This document shows, in pieces, positions 26,479-33,681 of a stretch of 35,298 nt of DNA (within the stretch, counting starts at the first letter, position 1; every line of letters begins with the position of its first letter). A model generated the notes under the pieces. The model did not search any database, was not told the origin of the DNA, and saw only the letters and a program-made list of their open reading frames with translations. The stretch spans positions 1 through 35,298 of the forward strand of contig JAGLSW010000635.1 in NCBI GenBank assembly GCA_023135565.1, in the 5' to 3' direction. The stretch is from Candidatus Aminicenantota bacterium (lineage in GTDB: Bacteria > Acidobacteriota > Aminicenantia > UBA2199). Both the position numbers and the translations under genes were made by a program.

Positions 26479-27426
26479 TTATACTTTTCCGGCCAATAGA
26501 TAGTCTATATACCGTTTGGCTCCCTCTTCCACGTTTACCGTGGGCTCGAAACCCAGCATATCCCGGATTTTATCTATAGACGCGCATCGCCTGCGCACTA
26601 AATGAGGATCGGCGGCGATATGTTTCACTTTAGCTTTTTTATTTAAGAGTTTCTCGATGATGGCCAGTAACTGTTTTAGACTGGTTTCTTTGCCGGTGCC
26701 TACGTTAAAAAATTCATTTCCTACTTTATCGTTGAACAACGCCAGCACATTGGCCCGTGCCGCGTCCGCAGAGTGCACTAAGTCCATGGTCTGCTCGCCG
26801 TCGCCGTACATGATGATTTCCCGGCCTTCATAAATCGCGTGAATCCACTTTTGGAACACCTGGGTGTAAAAAGCGCCGATTCCCTGCCTCTCACTGTAAA
26901 TATTAAAGTAACGGAAACCAACATAAGGCAATTTATGCGTAACTGCCCAGGACTGCATCAGGGCTTCCTTGGCTATTTTAGTGGCCCCGTACAGGGTTTG
27001 ATTGTCAAAGGGATGATCTTCTTTTACCGGCACAACACGGGGATCGCCGTAAACCGAAGCGGAAGAGCCATAAACCAGTTTTTTTACCCCGAATTCGATA
27101 CAAGCCTGGATAATATTAAAGGTGCCGGTAATATTCGTTTCGATAGATTTGTGGGGGAATTTGTTGGAATCCATTATCATCAAAGACGCTTGATGGGAGA
27201 CATAGTCCGGCTTGTGCTTCTCAAAAACATATCGAACCATTTCATAACTGCCGATGTCGATGGTTTCCAATTCGATGCTTTTCTTATCTAAATGACCGGC
27301 GATATTGCGATACTTGCCGTTATAAAAATTGTCTACTACTACCGCTTCGTGCCCCAATTCGAGACACTGATCTACAATAAAGGAGCCGATATTCCCTGCT
27401 CCGCCTGTTACTAAAACTTTAGCCAT
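26479..27426 (-). CDS. NAD-dependent sugar epimerase/dehydratase (extended SDR)
   Basis: A 315-residue SDR protein with GGAGNIG (8-14), VYGSSASVYGDP (Ser about 121-124), YGATK (Tyr146, Lys150) and VGFRYFNIYSERQG. It shares the same overall pattern with the second epimerase at 18.6 kb but differs throughout, so the two are old paralogues. It acts on a nucleotide sugar, perhaps the product of the adjacent kinase and nucleotidyltransferase. It is bracketed by repeats B and C, as if it were a separable unit. A short scar at 31055-31090 encodes a similar N-terminus (MSKVLVTGGA), suggesting a related gene once lay there. AGG eight bases before ATG is the only ribosome signal. Confidence 0.87.
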   Translation of the reverse strand: MAKVLVTGGAGNIGSFIVDQCLELGHEAVVVDNFYNGKYRNIAGHLDKKSIELETIDIGSYEMVRYVFEKHKPDYVSHQASLMIMDSNKFPHKSIETNITGTFNIIQACIEFGVKKLVYGSSASVYGDPRVVPVKEDHPFDNQTLYGATKIAKEALMQSWAVTHKLPYVGFRYFNIYSERQGIGAFYTQVFQKWIHAIYEGREIIMYGDGEQTMDLVHSADAARANVLALFNDKVGNEFFNVGTGKETSLKQLLAIIEKLLNKKAKVKHIAADPHLVRRRCASIDKIRDMLGFEPTVNVEEGAKRYIDYLLAGKV

Positions 27427-27583
27427 TTTTTTTACCTATCTTGTTATCGCAATTAAAACGTTTATTTATATCATAGGGTGGGTACGCCGCACCCCCGCAA
27501 AAACTTTTGTTGCACGATAAACTTTTTGCCCAATCAACAGGTATATTTTTCAAATCGTCCTCTTTTTCTATATTTTGCTTCAT
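27419..27583 (-). CDS. Possible small ORF of 54 residues (uncertain)
   Basis: An open frame from ATG 27583 runs to a TAA that overlaps the start of the epimerase gene. The product has an acidic N-terminal part (MKQNIEKEDDLKNIPVD) and three Cys residues (24, 29, 45). The same frame is open back to the stop codon of the sulfatase-fold gene. Against it: no Shine-Dalgarno sequence lies before the ATG, no family is recognised, and residues about 19-37 are encoded by repeat C. It may be a gene remnant or a chance frame. Confidence 0.2.
   Translation of the reverse strand: MKQNIEKEDDLKNIPVDWAKSLSCNKSFCGGAAYPPYDINKRFNCDNKIGKKNG
27476..27530. repeat. Interspersed repeat-like copy C
   Basis: The segment has a GC-rich part with GGGT/ACCC arms followed by CGCAAAAACTTTTGTT and AAACTTTTTGCC. 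It resembles the AAACTTTTGTT part of copy B but diverges elsewhere, so it is a weaker member of the family. It marks the junction between the AT-rich sulfatase/radical SAM segment and the epimerase. The rest of the gap (27531-27652) is AT-rich, with a small imperfect hairpin near 27608-27634 and no recognised terminator. Confidence 0.45.
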
Positions 27584-27652
27584 AGAATTCAAATCTAAAT
27601 ATTTACCGGCAGTGCAAGACTTCGTCTGAACTGCATTTTTCTTATTTAGAGA

Positions 27653-29497
27653 CTAATCAATATATCCCAACGATTTCAACTTCTCTTTCAATTCCTCGCT
27701 TATTTTCGGCTTATCAGCAGGTTTTAATTCGTCAAAATTTGTACAATTGACAAATTCCAGGAATTTTTTTTTCATATCAGTAAATAATTCAAGATATCTA
27801 CCTTTCAAATTGTCAGTTTCACCTGGATCCGAAATTATGTTAAAAAATGAAAATTCTTTTTTTTCTCCATCCCACACAAGTTTATACTTCTTTGTCCTAT
27901 AACAAGCAAGAAATATTTTTTCATATCCCGTGATCTCACTAATCTCACTGTATATCGCATCTTTATCCCAGCCCCTGGAATTAAAAATATTTAGTAAACT
28001 CTTCCCATCGAATTTTTGTTCACTATCGATTCCGCACAAATCCAATATTGTGGGGCCAATATCGACTTCCTCTACTAATTTATCTATTCTTTTGCCACCT
28101 TTGAAATAGATAGAACCGGGAGCATATATAATTAACGGTACACGTATCAAACTGTCTTTTAAAAACAAACCATGCCCTATAATCCCCCCCGATCCCAACA
28201 TTTCTCCATGATCTGATGTAATAATAATAATGGTTTTTTTGAATAGGTTTAACCGTTTTAAAAAGTTTACCATAAAACCTATCTGCGAATCCACACAAGA
28301 GACTTCAGCTTTATAAACTGTCCTTATTTCTCTTAGTATATCCCTTGATATTAAATGTGGATTATCATTTAAGTGTATAATTTCGTCTATGCTCCATGAA
28401 GTCTTCATTGAATCTGCATCGTTGTTGTACATATTTATGAAATGTTTCGGGGCCTCATAGGGTGAATGACAATTATTTAAGAGATGAGTCCAAAAAAACC
28501 ATTTCTTTTCCTGGCTAAGCCTTATGCGATGTAGAAGTTTTGAGGTTTGACTCATCGATGTCGAACTGCCGAAATTATATCGACTAAATAAAAAAGGAAT
28601 ACAATCACCTAAAAAGTCATTGGTTTTGTAATACATCCCGGTTAATTTCCCATAGATTTTCATAAATACTGAATTGTCTCTCCTGTAAGGAAACAAAAAA
28701 AGGTCTGTTTCTACTAAATAGCCCTTCTTAACTAACTCCTCAAAAAATGGCTTGAAGCGAGGAGAGTATTTCTGCCCAAAACCTCTCATTCCATGATTGA
28801 ATGGATAATGCCCGGTAATTAAGGTTGGCAATGATATTGGAGTCATCGAACCTTGCACAAAATAATTATCGAATACTACTGCTTCTTTTGCCAGGGCATC
28901 TATGTTCGGGGTTTTTGTTTTTGGATTTCCGCTGCATCCAAGATGATCGTATCTTAGTGATTCAATAGTTACAAGTAACACATTGGGGCCATCTACATCC
29001 GATATATCCTTCTTTTTGAAATAGAGTTCGCCATATATATAGGAAGATATACAAATAAAAAAAGAACAAAGGGTTAAAAGTATAATGATAGTTTTTTTTA
29101 CTTTTTTCCTATGGAAACCCGACAACCAAACAAAAAACAAAAGAGTAAAAACAGGCAGGATGTAACCCAGGAAATTGGATAAAGCCGGTAGGCCGATTGT
29201 TTTAAAGATAAACTTCTTTATGTAATAAATGAATAAATAAAAAGCAAAGGACGAAAGTAGACTGCCTAATAACAAAAGATTGTTAAGTGGTGAATAATGA
29301 ATTTTTCTCAGGTTTCCATATAAAGATAAAAGAGAATTTAACAAAAAAACAACCGGAAAAAAGACAAGGAAATAGTAAAACAACAATACGGCATTTCCAT
29401 ATCCGTCCAAAATAGAATTCACCCCGAAGAAAATTGCTGCTGTAATTGCAATTGTTGAGGCCGCTATTAAATTAAAACAAAACATTTTTTTTGCCAA
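27653..29497 (-). CDS. Sulfatase-fold membrane protein (alkaline phosphatase superfamily)
   Basis: A 614-residue protein from a TTG start at 29497. AAGGAG eight bases before it rules out the TTG at 29503 (two bases away), and the ATG at 29485 is too far. Four or five membrane helices span about residues 8-158, followed by an external catalytic domain. VTIESLRYDHLG (about 177-188) gives the first metal site, TPISLPTLITGHYP (219-232) the nucleophile region, and TSDHGEM (427-433) the second metal site. At the usual Cys/Ser formylglycine position an alignment on the TG puts Thr219, and the first ligand is Glu rather than Asp. Both are as in LtaS- and EptA-type phosphotransferases. It may add or remove phospho or sulfo groups on the exported glycan. 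It is AT-rich. Confidence 0.82.
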   Translation of the reverse strand: MAKKMFCFNLIAASTIAITAAIFFGVNSILDGYGNAVLLFYYFLVFFPVVFLLNSLLSLYGNLRKIHYSPLNNLLLLGSLLSSFAFYLFIYYIKKFIFKTIGLPALSNFLGYILPVFTLLFFVWLSGFHRKKVKKTIIILLTLCSFFICISSYIYGELYFKKKDISDVDGPNVLLVTIESLRYDHLGCSGNPKTKTPNIDALAKEAVVFDNYFVQGSMTPISLPTLITGHYPFNHGMRGFGQKYSPRFKPFFEELVKKGYLVETDLFLFPYRRDNSVFMKIYGKLTGMYYKTNDFLGDCIPFLFSRYNFGSSTSMSQTSKLLHRIRLSQEKKWFFWTHLLNNCHSPYEAPKHFINMYNNDADSMKTSWSIDEIIHLNDNPHLISRDILREIRTVYKAEVSCVDSQIGFMVNFLKRLNLFKKTIIIITSDHGEMLGSGGIIGHGLFLKDSLIRVPLIIYAPGSIYFKGGKRIDKLVEEVDIGPTILDLCGIDSEQKFDGKSLLNIFNSRGWDKDAIYSEISEITGYEKIFLACYRTKKYKLVWDGEKKEFSFFNIISDPGETDNLKGRYLELFTDMKKKFLEFVNCTNFDELKPADKPKISEELKEKLKSLGYID

Positions 29498-29505
29498 CGT
29501 CAAGT

Positions 29506-29511
29506 CTCCTT
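29506..29511 (-). promoter_or_regulatory. Ribosome site setting a TTG start
   Basis: AAGGAG on the minus strand, with eight bases to the TTG at 29497. The alternatives are too near (29503) or too far (29485). Confidence 0.7.
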
Positions 29512-29582
29512 ACTTTTATATAAAATGAAACCACTTTTTTATCAACACAAATATTAAAAAATGAAGCACATCCTACCTCCAT

Positions 29583-30980
29583 TTAATGCCCCGGGTTATC
29601 AAAAAAAACAGGTGTTTCCCTCAATGTACCCTTGCATACTTCTTCTATAAAGGGCCGTATCATGGGGGCATATCTACGCCAATCTTTTTTCAAATCGTCG
29701 ATACCATATGCGACACGTTCCTGCTGTAGAATATACCTGAGTTTATGTACAACCGGACAACTTCCTTGCAGGCATTCCAGTGCAACACCGAAATTAGCTA
29801 TTTGATTTCGTATGCGAATCATCTTCTTCCCATTCCAGACCGCATCTAATCCATGCTCCCTCCAGTTTCCCAAATTGGTCGGTGAATAACAACAAAGCTT
29901 TACCTCTCCGTGTATGCTGCAATTCATATATATCCATGGCAGCGGGCAAACCGGACCTTCAAAACCGGATGAGTTATTTTTCCCTAAAATAGGATAACAG
30001 GTCAGATAGTCTATCAATTCAAAGAAAAGCACCTTTCTATTCCTTGATAATTTTTTCAAATCCTTTATAATACCGAAATAGGTGGTGTCGGTAATTATTT
30101 GCTCATCAAAATCAAACACAAATTTCTCTCTGAACCTTCCTGGATTTGCATTAGTAAATTTATTTAACCTATTCAGCAGTATAACATCGATTGAATAACC
30201 TGGATTAAGAAAGTATTCATAATAATCTTTAAAAATATCGACATTTTCTTTCGATATGGTGAATGATAAAAATACATTAGGGAATCTTGTGCCAACTTTT
30301 TGTTTAGCATCTGCTAAATCTTTTAAGCCGGAGAGTATTAAATTTAGATGCATGGATTTACCTTGCAGTTTGCCATAAATACCTGGTATATGTGCGTCAA
30401 GGGAGACAAGTATCGACCGAACCTTACCAACTATATTTTTCACATGATTTTTTATCAGCACCCCATTAGATATATGGCTAAATCTCGGCGTTTCGTTTGT
30501 ACTCATGCTGTTGACTATACCCGGATAATTTTTATCTAACATAATCTCAGACAAAGACCCCACGATGATAACATCAGCACAAATCAATGCCTTTTCAAGC
30601 CCTTTAAATTCATTCCCGGTGAAATTGTAAACGATTTTTGACATCGGGGGCAGAAAGCATTTCCCACAGGGAGGAGAAATATTACATCCCAAATGGGTGT
30701 CGCAGTAATCCAAAATTACAGGCATGCTGTCGATTTGAGCTTTCCCCTGTTGAAAATTATTTATAGCTTTCAACACATTTTCCCCTGGAATTGATTTCTC
30801 TCTCCCGGCAAGTAACGTTTCCAGGTATTTATACATTTTGAGTTTATCTTCTGCCTCTCCACTTCTATTAATGCCACTTTTTTTTCTAAGTATGTGCCGC
30901 AAGTACTCAAAGTCTCTCCTTTTTAATAGATTTAAAGTTTTACTTAAATGACGGGTATATCTCTTTGCGAATTTTTTCAT
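29583..30980 (-). CDS. Radical SAM/SPASM-like protein with CX5CX2C motif
   Basis: A 465-residue protein. A basic, helical N-terminus (1-85) precedes THLGCNISPPCGKC, where Cys99, Cys105 and Cys108 are spaced CX5CX2C instead of the usual CX3CX2C. The C-terminal part has CPLPWIYMNCSIHGEVKLCC, then SPTNLGNW and GLDAVWNG. Cysteines at 345, 354, 363, 364, 403 and 408 match a SPASM-like auxiliary iron-sulfur domain. CX5CX2C is known for radical SAM HmdB, so a working cluster is plausible. It may carry out a radical modification of the glycan or of a carrier; the substrate is unknown. The start has AAGGAG eleven bases upstream. The gene is AT-rich and directly follows a gene scar. Confidence 0.78.
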   Translation of the reverse strand: MKKFAKRYTRHLSKTLNLLKRRDFEYLRHILRKKSGINRSGEAEDKLKMYKYLETLLAGREKSIPGENVLKAINNFQQGKAQIDSMPVILDYCDTHLGCNISPPCGKCFLPPMSKIVYNFTGNEFKGLEKALICADVIIVGSLSEIMLDKNYPGIVNSMSTNETPRFSHISNGVLIKNHVKNIVGKVRSILVSLDAHIPGIYGKLQGKSMHLNLILSGLKDLADAKQKVGTRFPNVFLSFTISKENVDIFKDYYEYFLNPGYSIDVILLNRLNKFTNANPGRFREKFVFDFDEQIITDTTYFGIIKDLKKLSRNRKVLFFELIDYLTCYPILGKNNSSGFEGPVCPLPWIYMNCSIHGEVKLCCYSPTNLGNWREHGLDAVWNGKKMIRIRNQIANFGVALECLQGSCPVVHKLRYILQQERVAYGIDDLKKDWRRYAPMIRPFIEEVCKGTLRETPVFFDNPGH

Positions 30981-31006
30981 GTCTTTAAATACTCCTTACA
31001 TTTGTG

Positions 31007-31090
31007 CCGATATTCAACTTCCGCAGCTCCTGCATAAACCTGTCCCTGTCAATATCCCCAGGCGCCACCGGTTACCAAAACTTTAGACAT
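31007..31090 (-). pseudogene. Mosaic scar: epimerase start fused to aminotransferase fragment
   Basis: Read on the minus strand, an ATG overlapping the FkbM stop (TAATG) encodes MSKVLVTGGAWGY and then a stop. This is the start of an SDR epimerase like the one at 27426 (MAKVLVTGGA). Right after it, in another frame, comes DIDRDRFMQELRKLNIGTNV, a piece of a DegT aminotransferase. Bases 31007-31046 are identical over 40 bases to 32100-32139 inside the intact aminotransferase gene. Beyond the match the codons differ, as in a paralogue. It is a recombination junction, not a gene. Confidence 0.85.
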
Positions 31091-31899
31091 TATATAACAC
31101 CTTCCTGTTTTATCATGTTTATTGCTTCAATATTATAAAAATTGCTATTGATGAACACAAAATCACATTCGATCATCTGTATATTATTATAGTTATAACC
31201 AAAAATATCTAGAAGATAAAAATTATTTTCATAAAGTAACTCAATTGTTTTGTAAAAAGGAACGGAATCTTTATAAAAAGATAAAAATTGTCCCTCGAAA
31301 ACAACAATTTTTATTTTTGTGCTCAGTATATCCAGGGCTCCTTTTAAAACGTTATATTCAGTCCCTTGTGTATCAATTTTTAAAACATCAATTTCATTAA
31401 TTAAATTTTCATTTTTGAACCATTCGTTTAAAGTTATTATTGGAACTTCAATTTCGATCAACTTTTCAAAATCATGAACTCTTGGACTATTAAAATTTTT
31501 ATATAAATCAATTTCGGGTTTCAAAGAAGAATTTGTTGGTGAAAATTCTGATGTATAAAACTTTATTCTCCCCGAAAAGTCACCTATTGCACAATCGTAA
31601 ATAAAAAGATTTTTTTTATCATAGTATTTTTTTTTAAGCTCATTACTTAATCCAGGCGTTGGCTCGAATGAGAATATTTTAGAATTAGGAAATATATCGA
31701 TTATTACATCAATGGTCTGACCTCTATTTGCACCAACATCTAAAAATTTTAATTCTGCTTCTTTACAAAAAAATTTCGGTAAAATATTATATGGTGAAGA
31801 ATTGATTTTGCCGCGTAATTTTTGAAGAAATATTCTTTCATAACCAATGCCTTTAATTAATTTAAAAAACAAATTAAATAGTTTCGATTTTATACTCAT
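31090..31899 (-). CDS. FkbM-family methyltransferase
   Basis: From the ATG at 31899 (GAGG six bases upstream, inside the previous gene's last codons) the protein has 269 residues; an ATG four codons earlier lacks a ribosome site. The SAM-binding motif I is FLDVGANRGQT (52-62), FSFEPTPG (77-84) follows, and VLKIDTQGTEYNVLKGA is the later FkbM signature. This family O-methylates sugars or polyketides using S-adenosylmethionine, so a methyl-ether on the glycan is likely. The gene is strongly AT-rich compared with the aminotransferase before it, which suggests a separate origin. Its stop codon overlaps the start of the scar ORF. Confidence 0.87.
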   Translation of the reverse strand: MSIKSKLFNLFFKLIKGIGYERIFLQKLRGKINSSPYNILPKFFCKEAELKFLDVGANRGQTIDVIIDIFPNSKIFSFEPTPGLSNELKKKYYDKKNLFIYDCAIGDFSGRIKFYTSEFSPTNSSLKPEIDLYKNFNSPRVHDFEKLIEIEVPIITLNEWFKNENLINEIDVLKIDTQGTEYNVLKGALDILSTKIKIVVFEGQFLSFYKDSVPFYKTIELLYENNFYLLDIFGYNYNNIQMIECDFVFINSNFYNIEAINMIKQEGVI

Positions 31900-31900
31900 A

Positions 31901-33076
31901 TTAAGCCTCATTAATCACGTAATCATAAACATATCTTACAGAATTTACCACATATTCGACGTCTTGCCGCGAATATTTCGTGCACAACGGCAGGGTCAAT
32001 ATGCGCTGCATCAACCACTCGGCATTAGGCAGCACCACGTCGGGATACTTCCTTTTATAATAGATGTTCTTGTGCACAGGGTAAAAATGCAGGTTACTAC
32101 CGATATTCAACTTCCGCAGCTCCTGCATAAACCTGTCCCGGTCTATTTGTTCATCGAGTATTTTGATTACATACACATGATTGCCCCATTTGCCATGGGC
32201 TGTCTCAAAAACCGGGGTTTCGATGCAATCCAAATTTTCAAAAAGTTCATTATAATAAATTATTAGATCATTGCGCTTTTTTATCAATTCATCTCTTCTG
32301 CGCAGTTGGGCCAACCCCAAAGCTGCCTGCAAATCGGTGAGGTTAAATTTGTAACCCGGCACTACACACTGTACATGCGGACTGCCGCTTTCTTCCGAAT
32401 AACGCTTCCAGGAATCTTTGGGCAAACCATGATACGACCATACCCGGCACCGTTCCGCCAAATCATCGTCGTTGGTGGTAATGATGCCGCCGTCCCCGCA
32501 AGTAATATTCTTGGTGGCATAAAAACTGAAACAGGACATCTGCCCAAAACCGCCTACCATCTTGCCTTTGTAAGACGAAAACACCGCGTGAGCCGCATCA
32601 TATAAAATGGGAATGCCATGTTTGTCCGATATTTCGCTAAACCGATCCATGTCTACCGGCAGCCCCGACATATGCACCGGGATAATGGCTTTTATTTTTT
32701 CGCCATAACGACCGATATAATCTTCCACATCTTCGAATTTCATGTTCTGCGTGTCTTTTTCCACATCGGTAAACAGGGGCACTGCGCCTACCTGCTCCAC
32801 GATGTTGGCCGTAGACTGCCAGGTGACCGTGGGCACGATCACATAATCACCGGGCCCGATACCCAATGCCGTGACGGCAACCAACAGCGCCGTGGTGCAG
32901 GAACTGGTGGCAATGGCGTGTTTTACTCCATGGTAAGCGGCAAATTCTTCTTCGAATTTCCTGACTTTGGGGCCGACGCTGATCCAACCGCTTTCCAGGC
33001 TGTCCAGCACTTCCGCCTTCTCCGCGTCGCCGATATCGGGAACCGCCAACGGTAAAAAATTTTCTCTTATTTTCAT
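31901..33076 (-). CDS. DegT/DnrJ/EryC1/StrS aminotransferase
   Basis: A 391-residue PLP aminotransferase with TSSCTTALLV as the cofactor loop, LYDAAHAVFS with the PLP Asp160, and FSFYATKNITCGDGG with the Lys189 that binds PLP. The start KIRENFLPLAVPDIGDAE and the C-terminal PLCTKYSRQDVEYVV are normal for the family. It would add an amino group to a keto-sugar nucleotide, either the 3-keto or the 4-keto form. With the RmlC-like isomerase/epimerase upstream, a 3-amino-3,6-dideoxy or 4-amino sugar is possible. A 40-base internal segment is repeated at 31007-31046. It begins three bases after the rmlC-like gene. Confidence 0.9.
   Translation of the reverse strand: MKIRENFLPLAVPDIGDAEKAEVLDSLESGWISVGPKVRKFEEEFAAYHGVKHAIATSSCTTALLVAVTALGIGPGDYVIVPTVTWQSTANIVEQVGAVPLFTDVEKDTQNMKFEDVEDYIGRYGEKIKAIIPVHMSGLPVDMDRFSEISDKHGIPILYDAAHAVFSSYKGKMVGGFGQMSCFSFYATKNITCGDGGIITTNDDDLAERCRVWSYHGLPKDSWKRYSEESGSPHVQCVVPGYKFNLTDLQAALGLAQLRRRDELIKKRNDLIIYYNELFENLDCIETPVFETAHGKWGNHVYVIKILDEQIDRDRFMQELRKLNIGSNLHFYPVHKNIYYKRKYPDVVLPNAEWLMQRILTLPLCTKYSRQDVEYVVNSVRYVYDYVINEA
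31906..31909 (-). promoter_or_regulatory. Ribosome site deciding the FkbM start
   Basis: GAGG lies six bases before the ATG at 31899, within the last codons of the aminotransferase gene, and favours this ATG over the one at 31911. Confidence 0.65.
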
Positions 33077-33079
33077 TCT

Positions 33080-33595
33080 CTATAAATAATCCGCGGTGGC
33101 ATCTTTTCGAGATAAAACCGGCTCCTTCACCGGCCAAAAAATACCTGCTTCAGGATCGTCCCACCTGAGAATTTTCTCATTGCCCGGGTCATAATATTCC
33201 GACATCTTGTAGTAAAATGTACAACTTTCGCTCAAAACTAAATGGCCATTGCCGAAATAAGGCGGCACCAACACCTGGCGCCGATTCTGATGCGAAAGAA
33301 TAAATGACTGCCATTTAAGATACTGCTTAGACTCTTCCCGCATGTCCACCACCACGAAATAAATCTTGCCGTACATGCACTGGATCAATTTCCAGGTTTT
33401 ATCGTCGTAGTGAATGCCGCGCAGCACGTTTTTGGCTGAGGTGGAAAGGGCATCGCGCACAAATTTGACATTTATACCGGAGTCTTTATATTCATCTAAA
33501 TTGAATATCTCCACAAAAGAGCCTCTGTGATCTTCAAAAATACCCGGCTCGACTAATAAAACCCCTTCAAGTTCGGTTTTTCTTATTTCAAACAT
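33080..33595 (-). CDS. RmlC-like dTDP-4-keto-6-deoxyhexose epimerase family protein
   Basis: A 171-residue cupin of the RmlC group: EDHRGSFVEIF (21-31), VLRGIHYDDKTWKLI with the catalytic-type His62, RRQVLVPPYFGNGHLVLSE (105-123) and RWDDPEAGIFWPV (144-156). The normal PPxFAHGF motif here reads PPYFGNGH, with Asn116 where most RmlC enzymes have His, so the enzyme may perform only one epimerisation or a variant reaction. It is flanked by wecE and an aminotransferase, so it probably works on dTDP-4-keto-6-deoxyglucose or a derivative. No rmlA, rmlB or rmlD is in the window. The ribosome site is weak. Confidence 0.85.
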   Translation of the reverse strand: MFEIRKTELEGVLLVEPGIFEDHRGSFVEIFNLDEYKDSGINVKFVRDALSTSAKNVLRGIHYDDKTWKLIQCMYGKIYFVVVDMREESKQYLKWQSFILSHQNRRQVLVPPYFGNGHLVLSESCTFYYKMSEYYDPGNEKILRWDDPEAGIFWPVKEPVLSRKDATADYL

Positions 33596-33681
33596 TATAT
33601 TTTCTTAAAATAAAACAATATACAAAAATCAAAAAGAGCAGTATCTATTCAACTTATTGATTATAGAGTGTATGGAAATCA

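Noticed and set aside
27653-29497. Reading through the sulfatase-fold stop codon into the following open frame
   Set aside because: The protein ends LKSLGYID, a normal C-terminus for the family, so the TAG is taken as a real stop and the downstream frame as independent or chance.
29517-29545. Internal promoter TTGATA-N17-TATATA before the sulfatase-fold gene
   Set aside because: Spacing is good, but transcription would start at about 29510, inside the AAGGAG ribosome site used by the gene, and the region is AT-rich enough to give such matches by chance.
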